In this document: piece after piece, positions 9,265 to 17,176 of the stretch
Position numbering within the stretch: position 1 is the first letter of the stretch
Layout of the letters: the number at the start of each line of letters is the position of its first letter
Assembly (NCBI RefSeq): GCF_017813365.1
Contig: NZ_JAGIZA010000030.1
Span: 1-37,915 of the forward strand
DNA length: 37,915 bases
Reading direction: 5' to 3'
DNA from: Roseomonas indoligenes
Lineage (GTDB): Bacteria > Pseudomonadota > Alphaproteobacteria > Acetobacterales > Acetobacteraceae
The notes under the pieces: model-generated
Told to the model about the DNA's origin: nothing
The model's input: the letters and a program-made list of their open reading frames with translations, nothing else
Databases searched by the model: none
Translations under genes and position numbers: made by a program

Positions 9265-9535
9265 CCAGGGGGCGCCGCCCCCTGGAACCCCTGCCAGGAG
9301 CCTGGTTGAACCTATAGGTCCAACCTGGATCTGCAGCGGTCTGCCGCGGATACGATGATCCGAGGGCAGCGCCGCAGGCTCTTCGATCAGGTTAGCGCAA
9401 GCAGACATGTCCCGCGCCTCGGGTCATCGACCCGAGGCGAACCGACAGTTCAGCATCCCGCGGCAGCCCCCAGAAAAAGATGAGGGTAAGGTTCCAGGGG
9501 AGGGGAGAATTCCTTCTCTCCTCCCCTGGGGTCGC
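9265..9535. repeat. Composite intergenic repeat R2 (C-linker-B-A)
   Basis: Module C is CCAGGGGGC, GCC, GCCCCCTGG at 9265-9285, followed by AACCCC and a second small CCAGGAGCCTGG palindrome. Module B at 9415-9439 is a perfect 11 bp stem (CGCCTCGGGTC, loop ATC, GACCCGAGGCG). Module A is the tail AGAAAAAGATGAGGG near 9472, then a hairpin with arms 9494-9503 and 9520-9529. It sits between the convergent cysA and DUF892 genes. Confidence 0.85.
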
Positions 9536-9549
9536 CAGACCGGACCCGA

Positions 9550-10059
9550 TCAGATCCCGGCCTGGGCCCCCTGCGCCGCCAGCGTGGCGAACTTGCGCAC
9601 GGTCGGCTCCAGCGTATCCGCGCACCACTGCGCCATGCGCTCCTCCTCCTGCAGGGACTGCCGCAGGGCGGTGGGGGCGGAGGCGTCGCCGGCGAGGTCG
9701 GCGAGCACGAGGAGGGACTTATAGGACGCGATCTCGAAGTGCTCGAAGGCGTAGTTGGCCAGCGTGTTCTTCAGGATCTCGTCCTGCATCGGCGCGTGGG
9801 CCAGGGCGGCCATGTTGCCCATCAGCCCCGTCACGAAGTCCTTGATAGCGGAGTTGGAGCTGCCGAGCGATTCCAGGATGGTGTCCAGGCGCACGCGCTG
9901 CTGTTCGCTCTCGGCGGCGTGGCGGCGCAGGGCGTCGGCGATCTCGGGGTAGCTCTCGATGCGCTCGACCTGACGGGTGAGGAGCTCGATCGCCTGGGTC
10001 TCCAGCGCGCGCGCGTTCACCAGGCCGGTCAGGTAGAGGTCTTGATAGCTCTGCTGCAT
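9550..10059 (-). CDS. YciE/YciF-type ferritin-like protein (DUF892)
   Basis: 169 residues, all helical in character: QQSYQDLYLTGLVNARALETQAIELL, then a second pair with the metal-ligand-like runs RHAAESEQQRVRLD and NYAFEHFEIASYKSLLVLAD, ending ALRQSLQEEERMAQWCAD. This E...E-x2-H pattern over four helices is that of the DUF892/YciE-YciF family, a ferritin-like fold linked to general stress in proteobacteria. The enzymatic activity of the family is not firmly established. It is divergent from a manganese catalase gene across a 600 bp gap, another dimetal-carboxylate protein, and the pair looks like a stress module. No EcfG-type GGAAC-N16/17-CGTT promoter could be found upstream. Confidence 0.85.
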   Translation of the reverse strand: MQQSYQDLYLTGLVNARALETQAIELLTRQVERIESYPEIADALRRHAAESEQQRVRLDTILESLGSSNSAIKDFVTGLMGNMAALAHAPMQDEILKNTLANYAFEHFEIASYKSLLVLADLAGDASAPTALRQSLQEEERMAQWCADTLEPTVRKFATLAAQGAQAGI

Positions 10060-10660
10060 GGACTGCTGTCTTCCATCCGTGGGAGAGGGGCCGGGGCAGG
10101 CATCCTGTGGCGCGGCGTTGCCGTGCCGCGCATGCCCATACCCTCCGGTCCCGCGGGGAACCGGAGCATCGAGAACGCCGCTGCTGGCCGAGCGTTGGGG
10201 CGTGCGCTGTCATCGCGTTGTTTTAAGTGTGGGACAAGGATGTTCGCCGATGTCGCTTAACATGCATCAATCAGAGTGGCGGATCGGCGACCTACATTGC
10301 CGGCCAAAACTCATGTTTGCGTGATGCCGCGCGCAACGCCGTGCTGCGCGTCAAAGGTTAGCGACATCCCCGGGCGCACACCCCGTAATGCCCGCACGAC
10401 GTGGAGAGCGGAGCGGTCGCACGGTGCAGTCAGTCCTGGGCGGCTTGCACCGCCTTCCGCATGACCGTGCCTGCCTCTCTCCATCCTCTCCGCGTCGTCG
10501 CGCAGCGGTGCGCCTTCCCCACGCGCCGCACGGAGCCGGCCACACAGCCGCGCCTTCTCTCCCGCGGCGCCGCGGGGAGGGAAGCGTGGCCGGACGGAAA
10601 GCCATAGCTCGGCCCTGCGCCTGCCAGGACCGGGATCCCCCTCGAGACCAGGAGCCTTCT
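10060..10660. other. 601 bp divergent promoter gap between DUF892 and catalase genes
   Basis: No gene is visible. The stretch around 10215-10330 is AT-richer than its surroundings and is the most likely promoter area for one or both genes. I looked for a general-stress sigma EcfG motif and for an OxyR-like dyad and found neither convincingly. The frame of the catalase gene stays open back to about 10388, but the sequence there is low complexity and Arg/Ser/Pro-rich, so it is not treated as coding. Confidence 0.45.
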
Positions 10661-11521
10661 ATGTTTCTTGCTGACCCGCGCCTGCAGTACCCTGTCCGCG
10701 TCGATACCCCGAACCCCGTCTTCGCACGTGCCCTGCAGCAGGCGATCGGCGGCGTGGAGGGCGAGATCCGCGTGATGATGCAGTATCTCTTCCAGTCCTG
10801 GGGCTCGCGCGGCCCGATGAAGTACCGTGACATGCTGCTGAACACCGGCACGGAGGAGATCGGGCATATCGAAATGCTCTCCACCGCCGTCGCGCTGAAC
10901 CTTGAGGGCGCGCCGCTCTCCTTCCAGGAGGAGATGTCGAAGGACCCGGTCGCGGGCGCCGTGCTGAGCGGCATGAACCTGCGCCACATCCTCTCGACCG
11001 GCCTGGGCGCCACGCCGGAGGACTCCAACGGCGTGCCCTTCAACGCCAGCCACGTCTATGCCAGCGGCAACATCGCCGCTGACATGTATTCCAACGTCGC
11101 CGCTGAGGCGACGGGCCGTGCGGTGGCCGTGCGCCTCTACAACATGACCGATGATGCGGGCATGAAGGACATGCTGTCCTTCCTCATTGCGCGCGACACG
11201 ATGCACCAGAACCAGTGGCTCGCCGTCATCGAGGAGCTGGGTGGTCCTGCGATGCAGCTGCCCATCCCCAACAGCTTCCCGGAGACGCAGCAGAAGAACG
11301 AGTTCGCCTACGGCTACTTCGTCCACGCCGCGGATGGCGCGGTGCCCGAGGGTCGCTGGACCAGCGGTTCGTCCATCGACAGCAAGGGCACCTTCGAGGC
11401 GATGGTCTCCAAGCCGCTCGGCGACATCCCGCAGCTCGCCCCCGCGCGGCCCGATGGGGGCGCCCAGACCGACCAGACCACGACCACGCCCATGGCGAGC
11501 AGCTCGTCCACGACGCTCTAG
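10661..11521 (+). CDS. Manganese catalase (ferritin-like)
   Basis: 286 residues. The start ATG at 10661 is chosen because a GGAG lies 7 bp upstream and the protein begins MFLADPRLQYPVRV like other family members. Dimanganese ligands are visible in the four-helix bundle: Glu in GGVEGEIRVMMQYLFQSW, Glu and His in GTEEIGHIEMLSTAV, then Glu in NVAAEATGRAVAVRLYNM and His in RDTMHQNQW. It should disproportionate hydrogen peroxide without haem. The tail is Thr/Ser-rich (TTTTPMASSSSTTL) and probably disordered. The family is cytoplasmic or spore-coat associated elsewhere; there is no signal peptide here. It is divergent from the DUF892 gene, suggesting a shared stress response. Confidence 0.93.
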   Translation: MFLADPRLQYPVRVDTPNPVFARALQQAIGGVEGEIRVMMQYLFQSWGSRGPMKYRDMLLNTGTEEIGHIEMLSTAVALNLEGAPLSFQEEMSKDPVAGAVLSGMNLRHILSTGLGATPEDSNGVPFNASHVYASGNIAADMYSNVAAEATGRAVAVRLYNMTDDAGMKDMLSFLIARDTMHQNQWLAVIEELGGPAMQLPIPNSFPETQQKNEFAYGYFVHAADGAVPEGRWTSGSSIDSKGTFEAMVSKPLGDIPQLAPARPDGGAQTDQTTTTPMASSSSTTL

Positions 11522-11543
11522 TACCGCGTCGACCACAAGGCGG

Positions 11544-11583
11544 CCCCGCACCGCGTCGTCCTCCTGGAGGACGCGGTGTGGGG
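11544..11583. terminator. Long hairpin between convergent catalase and uxs genes
   Basis: Arms 11544-11557 (CCCCGCACCGCGTC) and 11570-11583 (GACGCGGTGTGGGG) pair over 14 positions with one G-T type mismatch and a 12-base loop. There is no clear T-run on either strand, so termination may not be purely intrinsic. It lies in the 101 bp between the two convergent stop codons. Confidence 0.5.
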
Positions 11584-11622
11584 TATGCTGATCGGCTTCT
11601 CCGATTAAGCCGGAAGGCCGGC

Positions 11623-12594
11623 CTAAGCCAGGTTCTGCATCACCGTGTGCCGGCGCAGTTCCTCCTCGAAGTAGGCGATCGTCGCGCGCAGTCCTTCCTT
11701 CAGGCGCACGCGGGGCTCCCAGCCCAGAAGGTCCTTCGCGCGGTCGATATCCGGGCGGCGCTGGCGGGGATCGTCGCTGGGCAGGGGCCGGAAGACGAGG
11801 CGGCTCGGCCCGCCCACCTCCGCCAGCACCATTTCAGCCAGTTCGCGGATGCTGAACTCCTCGGGATTGCCGAGGTTGATGGGGCCGGTCACGTCGGGGC
11901 CGGATTCCATCAGGCGGACGAAGCCTTCAATCAGGTCCGAGACGTAGCAGAAGGAGCGGGTCTGCCGCCCCTCACCATAGACCGTGATGGACTCGCCCCG
12001 CAGCGCCTGCACGATGAAGTTGGAGACGACGCGCCCGTCATTCGGGTGCATGCGCGGGCCGTAGGTGTTGAAGATCCGCGCCACCTTGATCTGCAGGTTA
12101 TGCTGGCGGTGGTAGTCGAAGAACAGCGTCTCCGCGCAGCGTTTGCCCTCGTCGTAGCAGGAACGCAGGCCGATCGGGTTCACGTTGCCCCAGTAGGCCT
12201 CGGGCTGCGGATGCACGGAAGGGTCGCCATAGACCTCGCTGGTGGAGGCCTGGAACACCGGCACGCGCAGGCGCTTGGCGAGGCCGAGCACGTTGATCGC
12301 GCCGTGCACGCTCGTCTTCGTCGTCTGCACGGGGTCGTGCTGGTAGTGCACGGGGGAGGCCGGACAGGCCAGGTTGAAGATCTGGTCCACCTCCACAAAG
12401 ATCGGGAAGGTGATGTCGTGCCGGATCACCTCGAAATAGGGATTCTGCAGCAGGTGCGCGATGTTGTCCCGCGTGCCGGTGAAGTAGTTATCGAGGCAGA
12501 GAACGTGGTCGCCGCGTTCCAGGAGCCTTTCGCAGAGATGGGAACCGAGGAACCCGGCCCCACCCGTGACCAGAACGCGCTTTCGTGTATGCAT
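11623..12594 (-). CDS. uxs: UDP-glucuronate decarboxylase (UDP-xylose synthase)
   Basis: 323 residues from ATG 12594, chosen over GTG 12600 because GAGAGG sits 6 bp before it. It is an extended short-chain dehydrogenase: NAD-binding [15 protein letters not shown] near residues 6-20, catalytic SerThr in [10 protein letters not shown], and the Y-D-E-G-K-R motif with catalytic Tyr and Lys. The latter, with [14 protein letters not shown] and the [13 protein letters not shown] ending, is characteristic of UXS rather than of epimerases. It converts UDP-glucuronate to UDP-xylose plus CO2 in the cytoplasm. The partner enzyme making UDP-glucuronate (Ugd) ends at the left edge of the window. It is monocistronic here. 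Confidence 0.9.
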   Translation of the reverse strand: MHTRKRVLVTGGAGFLGSHLCERLLERGDHVLCLDNYFTGTRDNIAHLLQNPYFEVIRHDITFPIFVEVDQIFNLACPASPVHYQHDPVQTTKTSVHGAINVLGLAKRLRVPVFQASTSEVYGDPSVHPQPEAYWGNVNPIGLRSCYDEGKRCAETLFFDYHRQHNLQIKVARIFNTYGPRMHPNDGRVVSNFIVQALRGESITVYGEGRQTRSFCYVSDLIEGFVRLMESGPDVTGPINLGNPEEFSIRELAEMVLAEVGGPSRLVFRPLPSDDPRQRRPDIDRAKDLLGWEPRVRLKEGLRATIAYFEEELRRHTVMQNLA

Positions 12595-12725
12595 CGGCAC
12601 CTCTCGTGGCCCGCGCCAGGCACTGCCCCCGAGGTTGGGAATAGGCCGGGCTCGGCATCATCTACAAAGGCTAGGGCCACGAATCCGTCATAAGAAATCA
12701 CAAGAATGGGTGCTCGGTTGCCGTA

Positions 12726-12875
12726 GAGAGGGCGCTGCCCTCTCCCGCCAAGGGCCTGAAGCCCCTGGAACCCCGTCTGGCCGCCGCCGCGCCGGGCCTT
12801 GGCACGGGATTTCGGTTTGGGGACCTAATCCTGCCCTTGCAGTCGCCTCGGGTCATCGACCGAGGCGCACCGTCA
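12726..12875. repeat. Composite intergenic repeat R3 (C-linker-B, A lost)
   Basis: Module C is GAGAGGGC, GCT, GCCCTCTC at 12726-12744, followed by a CCAAGGG...CCCCTGG hairpin. The linker with CCTAATCCTGCCCTTGCAG matches R8. Module B at about 12844-12867 has lost one base from one arm (CGAC where R8 has GGACC). No module A follows. It lies just downstream of corA. Confidence 0.75.
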
Positions 12876-12894
12876 GCGAAGAAGCAGGGCGACC

Positions 12895-13884
12895 CTAAAG
12901 CCACCCCTTCCGCTTGAAGTACACGATCGGCAGAAGCGCGCTCGCCACCATCAGCAGCAGCGCCCAGGGATAGCCCAGCTCCCATTTCAGCTCCGGCATG
13001 AACTCGAAGTTCATGCCGTAGATGCTGGCGACCAGCGTCGGCGGCATCAGCGCGACGGAGGCCACGGTAAAGGTCTTGATGATGCCGTTCTGGTCCATGC
13101 TGATGATGCCCAGCACGGCATCCAGTAGGAACTGCGCCTTGCCGTTCATCGTGTTCGCGTAGTCGATCAGGGACCGCACATCGCGCACCAGGGTCTTGAT
13201 CATCACCTGGTTCTCCTTGCGGACAGCATTCGCCTTCTCCGCCCCAAGGAAGGTGAGGATGCGCGTGAGGCCGAGCAGCGTGTCGCTCGCGCGCGTCGTC
13301 ACGTCTCCCACCTGGCCGAGGGTCAGCAGCGCCTGGCGCAGGTCCACGTCGCGCTTGTTCGCCTTCACCTGCATGTTGCGCGCGTTGCGGAAGGTGGTCT
13401 GGCTCGCGCGGTCCATCTCGCTCGCGGTCCGCTCGAGGATGTCGGCCAGCCGGTCCACGATCTGCTCGAACAGGTGCAGCATCACGCCGTCCGCCGTGCG
13501 CAGGATGGGCAGCGCCTGGCGCTGGGCGCGCACGGCGAAGACGGAGAAGGCCTTGGGCGTCGCGTAGCGCACGGTGACGAGCGCGGTGGGGGCGAGCACG
13601 AAGGTGATGGGGGTGGAACCGAACTCCCCCTCCTCCGCACCATAGAGGAAGGATGCGGTGAGGAAGAGGACCTCGCCTTCCTTATAGAGGCGCGAGGAGC
13701 TCTCGATCTCCTGCATCTCCTCGCGGGTCGGCACCTCGATGTGCAGCGCCTCCTGCACGGCCCGTTCTTCCTCGGGGGTCGGGTTCAGCAGGTCGATCCA
13801 GGTCGCCGCGGCGATGGATTCGGCCGTGTCCAGCCCGCCATGCACGTCGCAGGCGCCGTTGCGGAGGGCGTAGGTGGTCATCAT
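12895..13884 (-). CDS. corA: CorA-type magnesium/cobalt channel
   Basis: 329 residues; two adjacent ATGs (13884, 13881), with GGGGAA a few bases upstream. The long N-terminal cytoplasmic part is helical (LFEQIVDRLADILERTASEMDRAS). The family signature YGMNF at 289-293 ends the first membrane helix (VASVALMPPTLVASIYGMNF); the second helix is YPWALLLMVASALLPIVYF, and the protein ends in KRKGWL. CorA forms a pentameric inner-membrane channel for Mg2+ and often Co2+/Ni2+. A related family member (ZntB-like) is unlikely because the GMN context and the positively charged tail fit CorA. No regulatory element is seen upstream. It stands alone, followed by repeat R3. Confidence 0.93.
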   Translation of the reverse strand: MMTTYALRNGACDVHGGLDTAESIAAATWIDLLNPTPEEERAVQEALHIEVPTREEMQEIESSSRLYKEGEVLFLTASFLYGAEEGEFGSTPITFVLAPTALVTVRYATPKAFSVFAVRAQRQALPILRTADGVMLHLFEQIVDRLADILERTASEMDRASQTTFRNARNMQVKANKRDVDLRQALLTLGQVGDVTTRASDTLLGLTRILTFLGAEKANAVRKENQVMIKTLVRDVRSLIDYANTMNGKAQFLLDAVLGIISMDQNGIIKTFTVASVALMPPTLVASIYGMNFEFMPELKWELGYPWALLLMVASALLPIVYFKRKGWL

Positions 13885-14021
13885 GGGCGTATTCCCCGGC
13901 GGCCGGGCGGTGGTCGTGCAGCGGCGGTTCGCGCCGGCGGCCGATTCGGCCGGGGCGTCTCCGCTCTAGCCCCGCGCGCGGCGGGCTGCCAGCGCGGCAG
14001 GATGACAGGTTCGCACCTGCC

Positions 14022-14729
14022 TCAGCCCGTGGGCGGCTCGTCCGGGGCGGGCAGGCCGAAGCGGACGGCCACTTCGGGAAAGGTGGCGCAGGTCGGGTGG
14101 CGGGTGCCGGCGACCGTGCCGTCCGCCGGGCGGACGAGCTGGCAGGCCTTCATCCCCGCCGCCGCCGCGGCATCCAACTCCTCCACCACGTCGGAGAGGA
14201 AGAGCATTTCCGCGGACGGCAGCCCGGCCGCCTGTGCGATGGCGGCGTAGGAGGCGGCCTCGCGCTTCGGGCCGGTGCGGGTGTCGTCGAAGCCCGAGAG
14301 CAGGGGCGTCAGGTCCCCCGCCTCCGAATGCCCGAAGAGAAGCCGCTGCGCCTCCACCGAGCCGGAGGAATAGATCCGCAGCGCGATCCCGGCGGCGGCC
14401 CAGGCGCGCAGGCAACCCGCCACATCCGGCCAGAGATGCCCGCGCAGCGCCCCGGACTCGAAACCCTGGCGCCAGATCATGCCCTGCAACGCCTTCAGCG
14501 GCGTCACCTTCTCGTCCCGCGCCATCCAGCCGCGCAACGCCTCGGCCGGCTCCTGGCCCGGGGCCAGGGCGCAGGTCTCGTCGAGGATGGCCACCACCTC
14601 CGGCTCTCCGCCGTGTTCGGCCAGGAAGCCGTCCAGCGCCTGCTCCGCGAAGGGGAACAGGGTCTCCTTCACGAAGGCGATGGCGCTGGTCGTGCCCTCG
14701 ATATCGCAGACGACGGCGCGGACGGGCAT
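14022..14729 (-). CDS. mtnC: Enolase-phosphatase E1 (methionine salvage)
   Basis: 235 residues from ATG 14729, which overlaps the mtnD stop (TGATG). HAD-superfamily motifs are visible: motif I VVCDIEGTTS at about 6-15 with the D-x-E typical of E1, motif II RIYSSGSVEAQRLLFGHS, a lysine in TGPKREAASYAAIA, and motif III MLFLSDVVEELDAA. The enzyme enolises and dephosphorylates 2,3-diketo-5-methylthiopentyl-1-phosphate in a single protein, making the substrate for the dioxygenase encoded just upstream. It is last of mtnB-mtnD-mtnC; mtnA, mtnK and mtnP are not in the window. Confidence 0.94.
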   Translation of the reverse strand: MPVRAVVCDIEGTTSAIAFVKETLFPFAEQALDGFLAEHGGEPEVVAILDETCALAPGQEPAEALRGWMARDEKVTPLKALQGMIWRQGFESGALRGHLWPDVAGCLRAWAAAGIALRIYSSGSVEAQRLLFGHSEAGDLTPLLSGFDDTRTGPKREAASYAAIAQAAGLPSAEMLFLSDVVEELDAAAAAGMKACQLVRPADGTVAGTRHPTCATFPEVAVRFGLPAPDEPPTG

Positions 14730-15268
14730 CAGCCGAACTTGGCCGGGAAGCGCTCCGACATGTCGGTGCCCGTGTAGTGCGGCGTCCAGCCCGTGGTGTC
14801 CGTGAAGATGCGCAGCGCCGTCACGTTCGGGGTCGTGCCGGCGTCGAACCAGTGGTGCGTGTTCGCGGGCACGGAGATCAGGTCGCCCCGCGTGCAATGG
14901 GCGTCGTACACCTTGCCGCCGACATGCAGGATGAAGTTCCCCGCGCCCTCGTGGAAGAAGCGGACCTCGTCCTCCGTGTGCAGGTGCTCGGAGAGGAACT
15001 TCTGGCGGATGGCGTCGATCTGCGGGTTGTCCGCCGTCAGCCGGATCACGTCGGCCGTGCCGGCGCCCGTCTCGCCCATGAAGGCGTCCAGGCGGGGGCG
15101 ATAGGCGGCCAGCACCGTCTCCGGCTCCGCGCCCTCCGGCAGGTCGGCGACCGGCCAGCGCTCGAAGCGCACGCCGATGGCGGACAGGGTCTCCGCGATC
15201 TCCGCGGCGTCCGCCGTGTCCTGCAGAACGGCGTTGGTGGTGGCGTCGTGGACGACAAGGCGGCTCAT
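14729..15268 (-). CDS. mtnD: Acireductone dioxygenase
   Basis: 179 residues from ATG 15268 (MSRLVVHD). The frame is open further upstream, but that part is antisense to mtnB. The cupin metal site is seen in SEHLHTEDEVRFFHEGAGNF (H-x-H-x3-E with a following cupin strand) and ANTHHWFDAG. It oxidises the acireductone intermediate with O2; the bound metal decides the product, Fe2+ giving the methionine precursor and Ni2+ an off-pathway cleavage. It has a 16 bp gap from mtnB and a 1 bp stop/start overlap with mtnC, so it is one transcription unit. Confidence 0.94.
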   Translation of the reverse strand: MSRLVVHDATTNAVLQDTADAAEIAETLSAIGVRFERWPVADLPEGAEPETVLAAYRPRLDAFMGETGAGTADVIRLTADNPQIDAIRQKFLSEHLHTEDEVRFFHEGAGNFILHVGGKVYDAHCTRGDLISVPANTHHWFDAGTTPNVTALRIFTDTTGWTPHYTGTDMSERFPAKFG

Positions 15269-15284
15269 GGGCGGAACCTCCCGG

Positions 15285-15908
15285 CTACCGGTTGATCGAA
15301 AGGTTGGCCAGCTCGCAGGCCAGCATGAATTCCAGCCCCTCCAGGCGGGCCAGCGCGGCTTCCATGTCGGGGCCCCATACATAGATACCGTGGCCACGGA
15401 TCAAATACCCGGGAAGGATCGGAGCGGCCATGTTCCCCCAGCGGGCCTCCACGGCGCGCTGCAGGCGGGGGATATCCTGGTCGTTGTCCAGCACCGGGAT
15501 CTCGACCGCGGCCTCGTGCGTGGCCAGGCCCGGAAAGGCCTTCAGCAGCTCGTAGCCCTCAAGCCGGATGGAATCCCCGGCCCGGCGGGAAAGGACCGTG
15601 TTGGCGATGGAATGGCCGTGCACCACCGCGCCCACATCGGGGAAGGTGCGGTAGGCGCCGCAGTGCAGCCCCGTCTCGGCGGAGGGACGAAGGGCCGGAT
15701 TCTCCGGCGCGCCCCCCATGTCCACGGCCATCACCGCGCCCGCGTCCAGCTGCGCCTTGTGGAAGCCGGATCGGGTGATCGCCACCCGCCCTCCGGGAAG
15801 CCGGACGGAGATGTTCCCCGCCGTCGCCGGCACCCAGTTGCGTTCCGCCATCCGCCGCCCGGCGGAGACGATGGCCTCGATCGCGGCCTGCGGAATGGGT
15901 TCGGGCAC
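15285..15908 (-). CDS. mtnB: Methylthioribulose-1-phosphate dehydratase
   Basis: 207 residues. GTG 15908 is chosen because a perfect GAGGAGG lies 5 bp upstream; the frame is open to TTG 15980, but that gives an unlikely extension. It is a class II aldolase/RhaD-like fold: the WVPATAGNISVRLP phosphate loop, ITRSGFHKAQL, and zinc-site histidines in AVVHGHSIANT and RGHGIYVWG. Glutamate in SAETGLHCGAYR is the family's catalytic-region residue. It dehydrates 5-methylthioribulose-1-phosphate and is the first enzyme of this mtnB-mtnD-mtnC run. It lies 81 bp after tatA on the same strand and may be co-transcribed with it. Confidence 0.93.
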   Translation of the reverse strand: MPEPIPQAAIEAIVSAGRRMAERNWVPATAGNISVRLPGGRVAITRSGFHKAQLDAGAVMAVDMGGAPENPALRPSAETGLHCGAYRTFPDVGAVVHGHSIANTVLSRRAGDSIRLEGYELLKAFPGLATHEAAVEIPVLDNDQDIPRLQRAVEARWGNMAAPILPGYLIRGHGIYVWGPDMEAALARLEGLEFMLACELANLSINR

Positions 15909-15989
15909 ACGCGCCTCCTCGACAGCAATGCGCCGGCCGCCAGGGGAATACCCTGGGGCCGGCGCAGCTTCAGCCCGCAATGAAGGGGT

Positions 15990-16250
15990 TCAGACCGTCG
16001 GCGGCTGGCGGACGGTGGTGCGGTGCGGGTCGGCGGCCGTGCCCACGGTCGGCGGGGGCAGGTTGCCGGCGGGCGGCACGACGGTGCTGTCCGCCATGGA
16101 GGCGTCGGGCTCGTCCTCCTTGATGTTCTTCTTGAAGGACTTGATGCCGGTGGCGAGGTCACCCATCAAACCGCTGATCTTGCCGCTGCCGAAGAGCAGC
16201 AGCACGACGAGCAGCACGACGATCCAGTGCCAGATGCTGAACGAACCCAT
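15990..16250 (-). CDS. tatA: Twin-arginine translocase subunit TatA
   Basis: 86 residues. There is a short N-terminus, one membrane helix [15 protein letters not shown], the FGSGKI hinge (F-G motif), then an amphipathic helix [18 protein letters not shown] and an acidic, Pro/Thr-rich tail. This is the TatA/E layout: TatA rings form the pore for folded proteins with twin-arginine signals. At least two predicted Tat substrates are in this window, the sulfate- and phosphonate-binding proteins. tatB and tatC, usually next to it, are absent, and methionine-salvage genes follow instead. TatE-like duplication is an alternative name for the same role. Confidence 0.93.
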   Translation of the reverse strand: MGSFSIWHWIVVLLVVLLLFGSGKISGLMGDLATGIKSFKKNIKEDEPDASMADSTVVPPAGNLPPPTVGTAADPHRTTVRQPPTV

Positions 16251-16481
16251 GTGACGCCCCGTAGATCCTTATGTGCCGGGCCGGAAGCCCTGCCACGTTC
16301 CAGGTTGGAGACTAGGGCCACGCATTCCCGGGGTAAACCGGCCCGCCCCAGCCCTGTGGAAATCCGTGAGGGGACATGGGCCATGCAGGCCCCGGACGCA
16401 ATGGGCGGATGACGGTTCCTTCATCTGTCACGTTGCGCTGCCGGCAGAGGAAAAAGGAATTTCCCCCGGGGGCCGCCCCCG

Positions 16482-17000
16482 CTACTCCGCCGAGGCCCAG
16501 CTCCGATACGGCAGGATGAAGCCGTAGGCCGGAAACACCGTATTCCCCACCACATTGGCCGGCGGGTACCACACCCGCACCGCCGACCAGTCGTTGCGCT
16601 CGGAGACATCGACCACCGCCTGGTCGCGCGCCACGCGGCCCTTCAGCCCGCCCGAGGCCCAGTTGGCGTGGTCCACCCGGATCTCGCGCGGTCCCATCAC
16701 CCGGGCCACCACGGCCACGTGGCCGTCCCGCAGCCGGGAGGTGCGCTGGAGAACCAGCACCGCGCCGGGGCGGGGGGTCTGCCCGCGGTCGTAGCGGCCG
16801 GCGGCGGCCTCCCACCACTGCCACCCGTCGCCGCGCAGGTCGATGCCGGAGCGGGCGCGGGCATAGGGCACGCAGGACTGGTAGCCGCTGCTCGCCTCGT
16901 AGCCGTAGCCGGCCGCGATCGGGCCGCGGGTGCTGCCACAGGCGGAGAGCGCCCCGCCCGCCACCGCGAGCAGGAACAGCCGCAGAAGGATGGCGGACAC
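16482..17000 (-). CDS. CHAP-domain lipoprotein, putative peptidoglycan hydrolase
   Basis: 172 residues from GTG 17000. A TTG at 17042 would add a Gly-rich stretch that is not signal-like. The N-terminus is a lipoprotein signal (ILLRLFLLAVAGGALSAC) with lipobox LSAC, cysteine near residue 20. The mature part is a CHAP (NlpC/P60-like) domain: catalytic Cys in SCVPYARARSG, then GAVLVL, catalytic His in LRDGHVAVVARV and a third polar residue in VDHANW. Such enzymes cleave peptide bonds in peptidoglycan. It should sit on the inner face of the outer membrane or in the periplasm. It is monocistronic and divergent from the ECF41 operon. The substrate is not predictable. Confidence 0.85.
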   Translation of the reverse strand: MSAILLRLFLLAVAGGALSACGSTRGPIAAGYGYEASSGYQSCVPYARARSGIDLRGDGWQWWEAAAGRYDRGQTPRPGAVLVLQRTSRLRDGHVAVVARVMGPREIRVDHANWASGGLKGRVARDQAVVDVSERNDWSAVRVWYPPANVVGNTVFPAYGFILPYRSWASAE

Positions 17001-17117
17001 GATCGGAAACCCCCTCGGGCCTCCCCCGAGGCCCGGACGCAACCTAGCGCGGCGCCCGTGGCAGAGTCAGCGCCGTCCTGCGGCGGAAGCGTGGCGGCCG
17101 GAAAAATGCGGCGGGGC

Positions 17118-17144
17118 TGTCACACCGGCGGGGGCCGCCTCGTC
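17118..17144 (+). promoter_or_regulatory. Putative ECF41-type promoter
   Basis: TGTCACA at 17118-17124, a 16 bp spacer, and CGTC at 17141-17144; the downstream start codon is 33 bp further. TGTCACA...CGTC is the target motif described for ECF41 sigma factors, and the operon it precedes encodes such a factor, so it is most likely an autoregulated promoter. The motif is seen directly; the assignment rests on knowledge of the family. Confidence 0.8.
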
Positions 17145-17176
17145 CTATCGGCGAACACCTGAAAGGACAGAGCGCC

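Noticed and set aside
9265-9535. CRISPR-like repeats from the recurring palindromes
   Set aside because: Copies are dispersed singly between genes, several kb apart, with no regular spacers and no cas genes.
10388-10660. 91-codon N-terminal extension of the manganese catalase
   Set aside because: Low-complexity Arg/Ser/Pro-rich; the ATG at 10661 has a good GGAG and begins like other family members.
10060-10660. EcfG general-stress promoter between the DUF892 and catalase genes
   Set aside because: A GGAAC occurs at about 10159, but no CGTT lies at the required distance on either strand.
16251-16481. SAM riboswitch ahead of the tatA-mtn genes
   Set aside because: No conserved SAM-I or SAM-II core or pseudoknot could be drawn in the gap.
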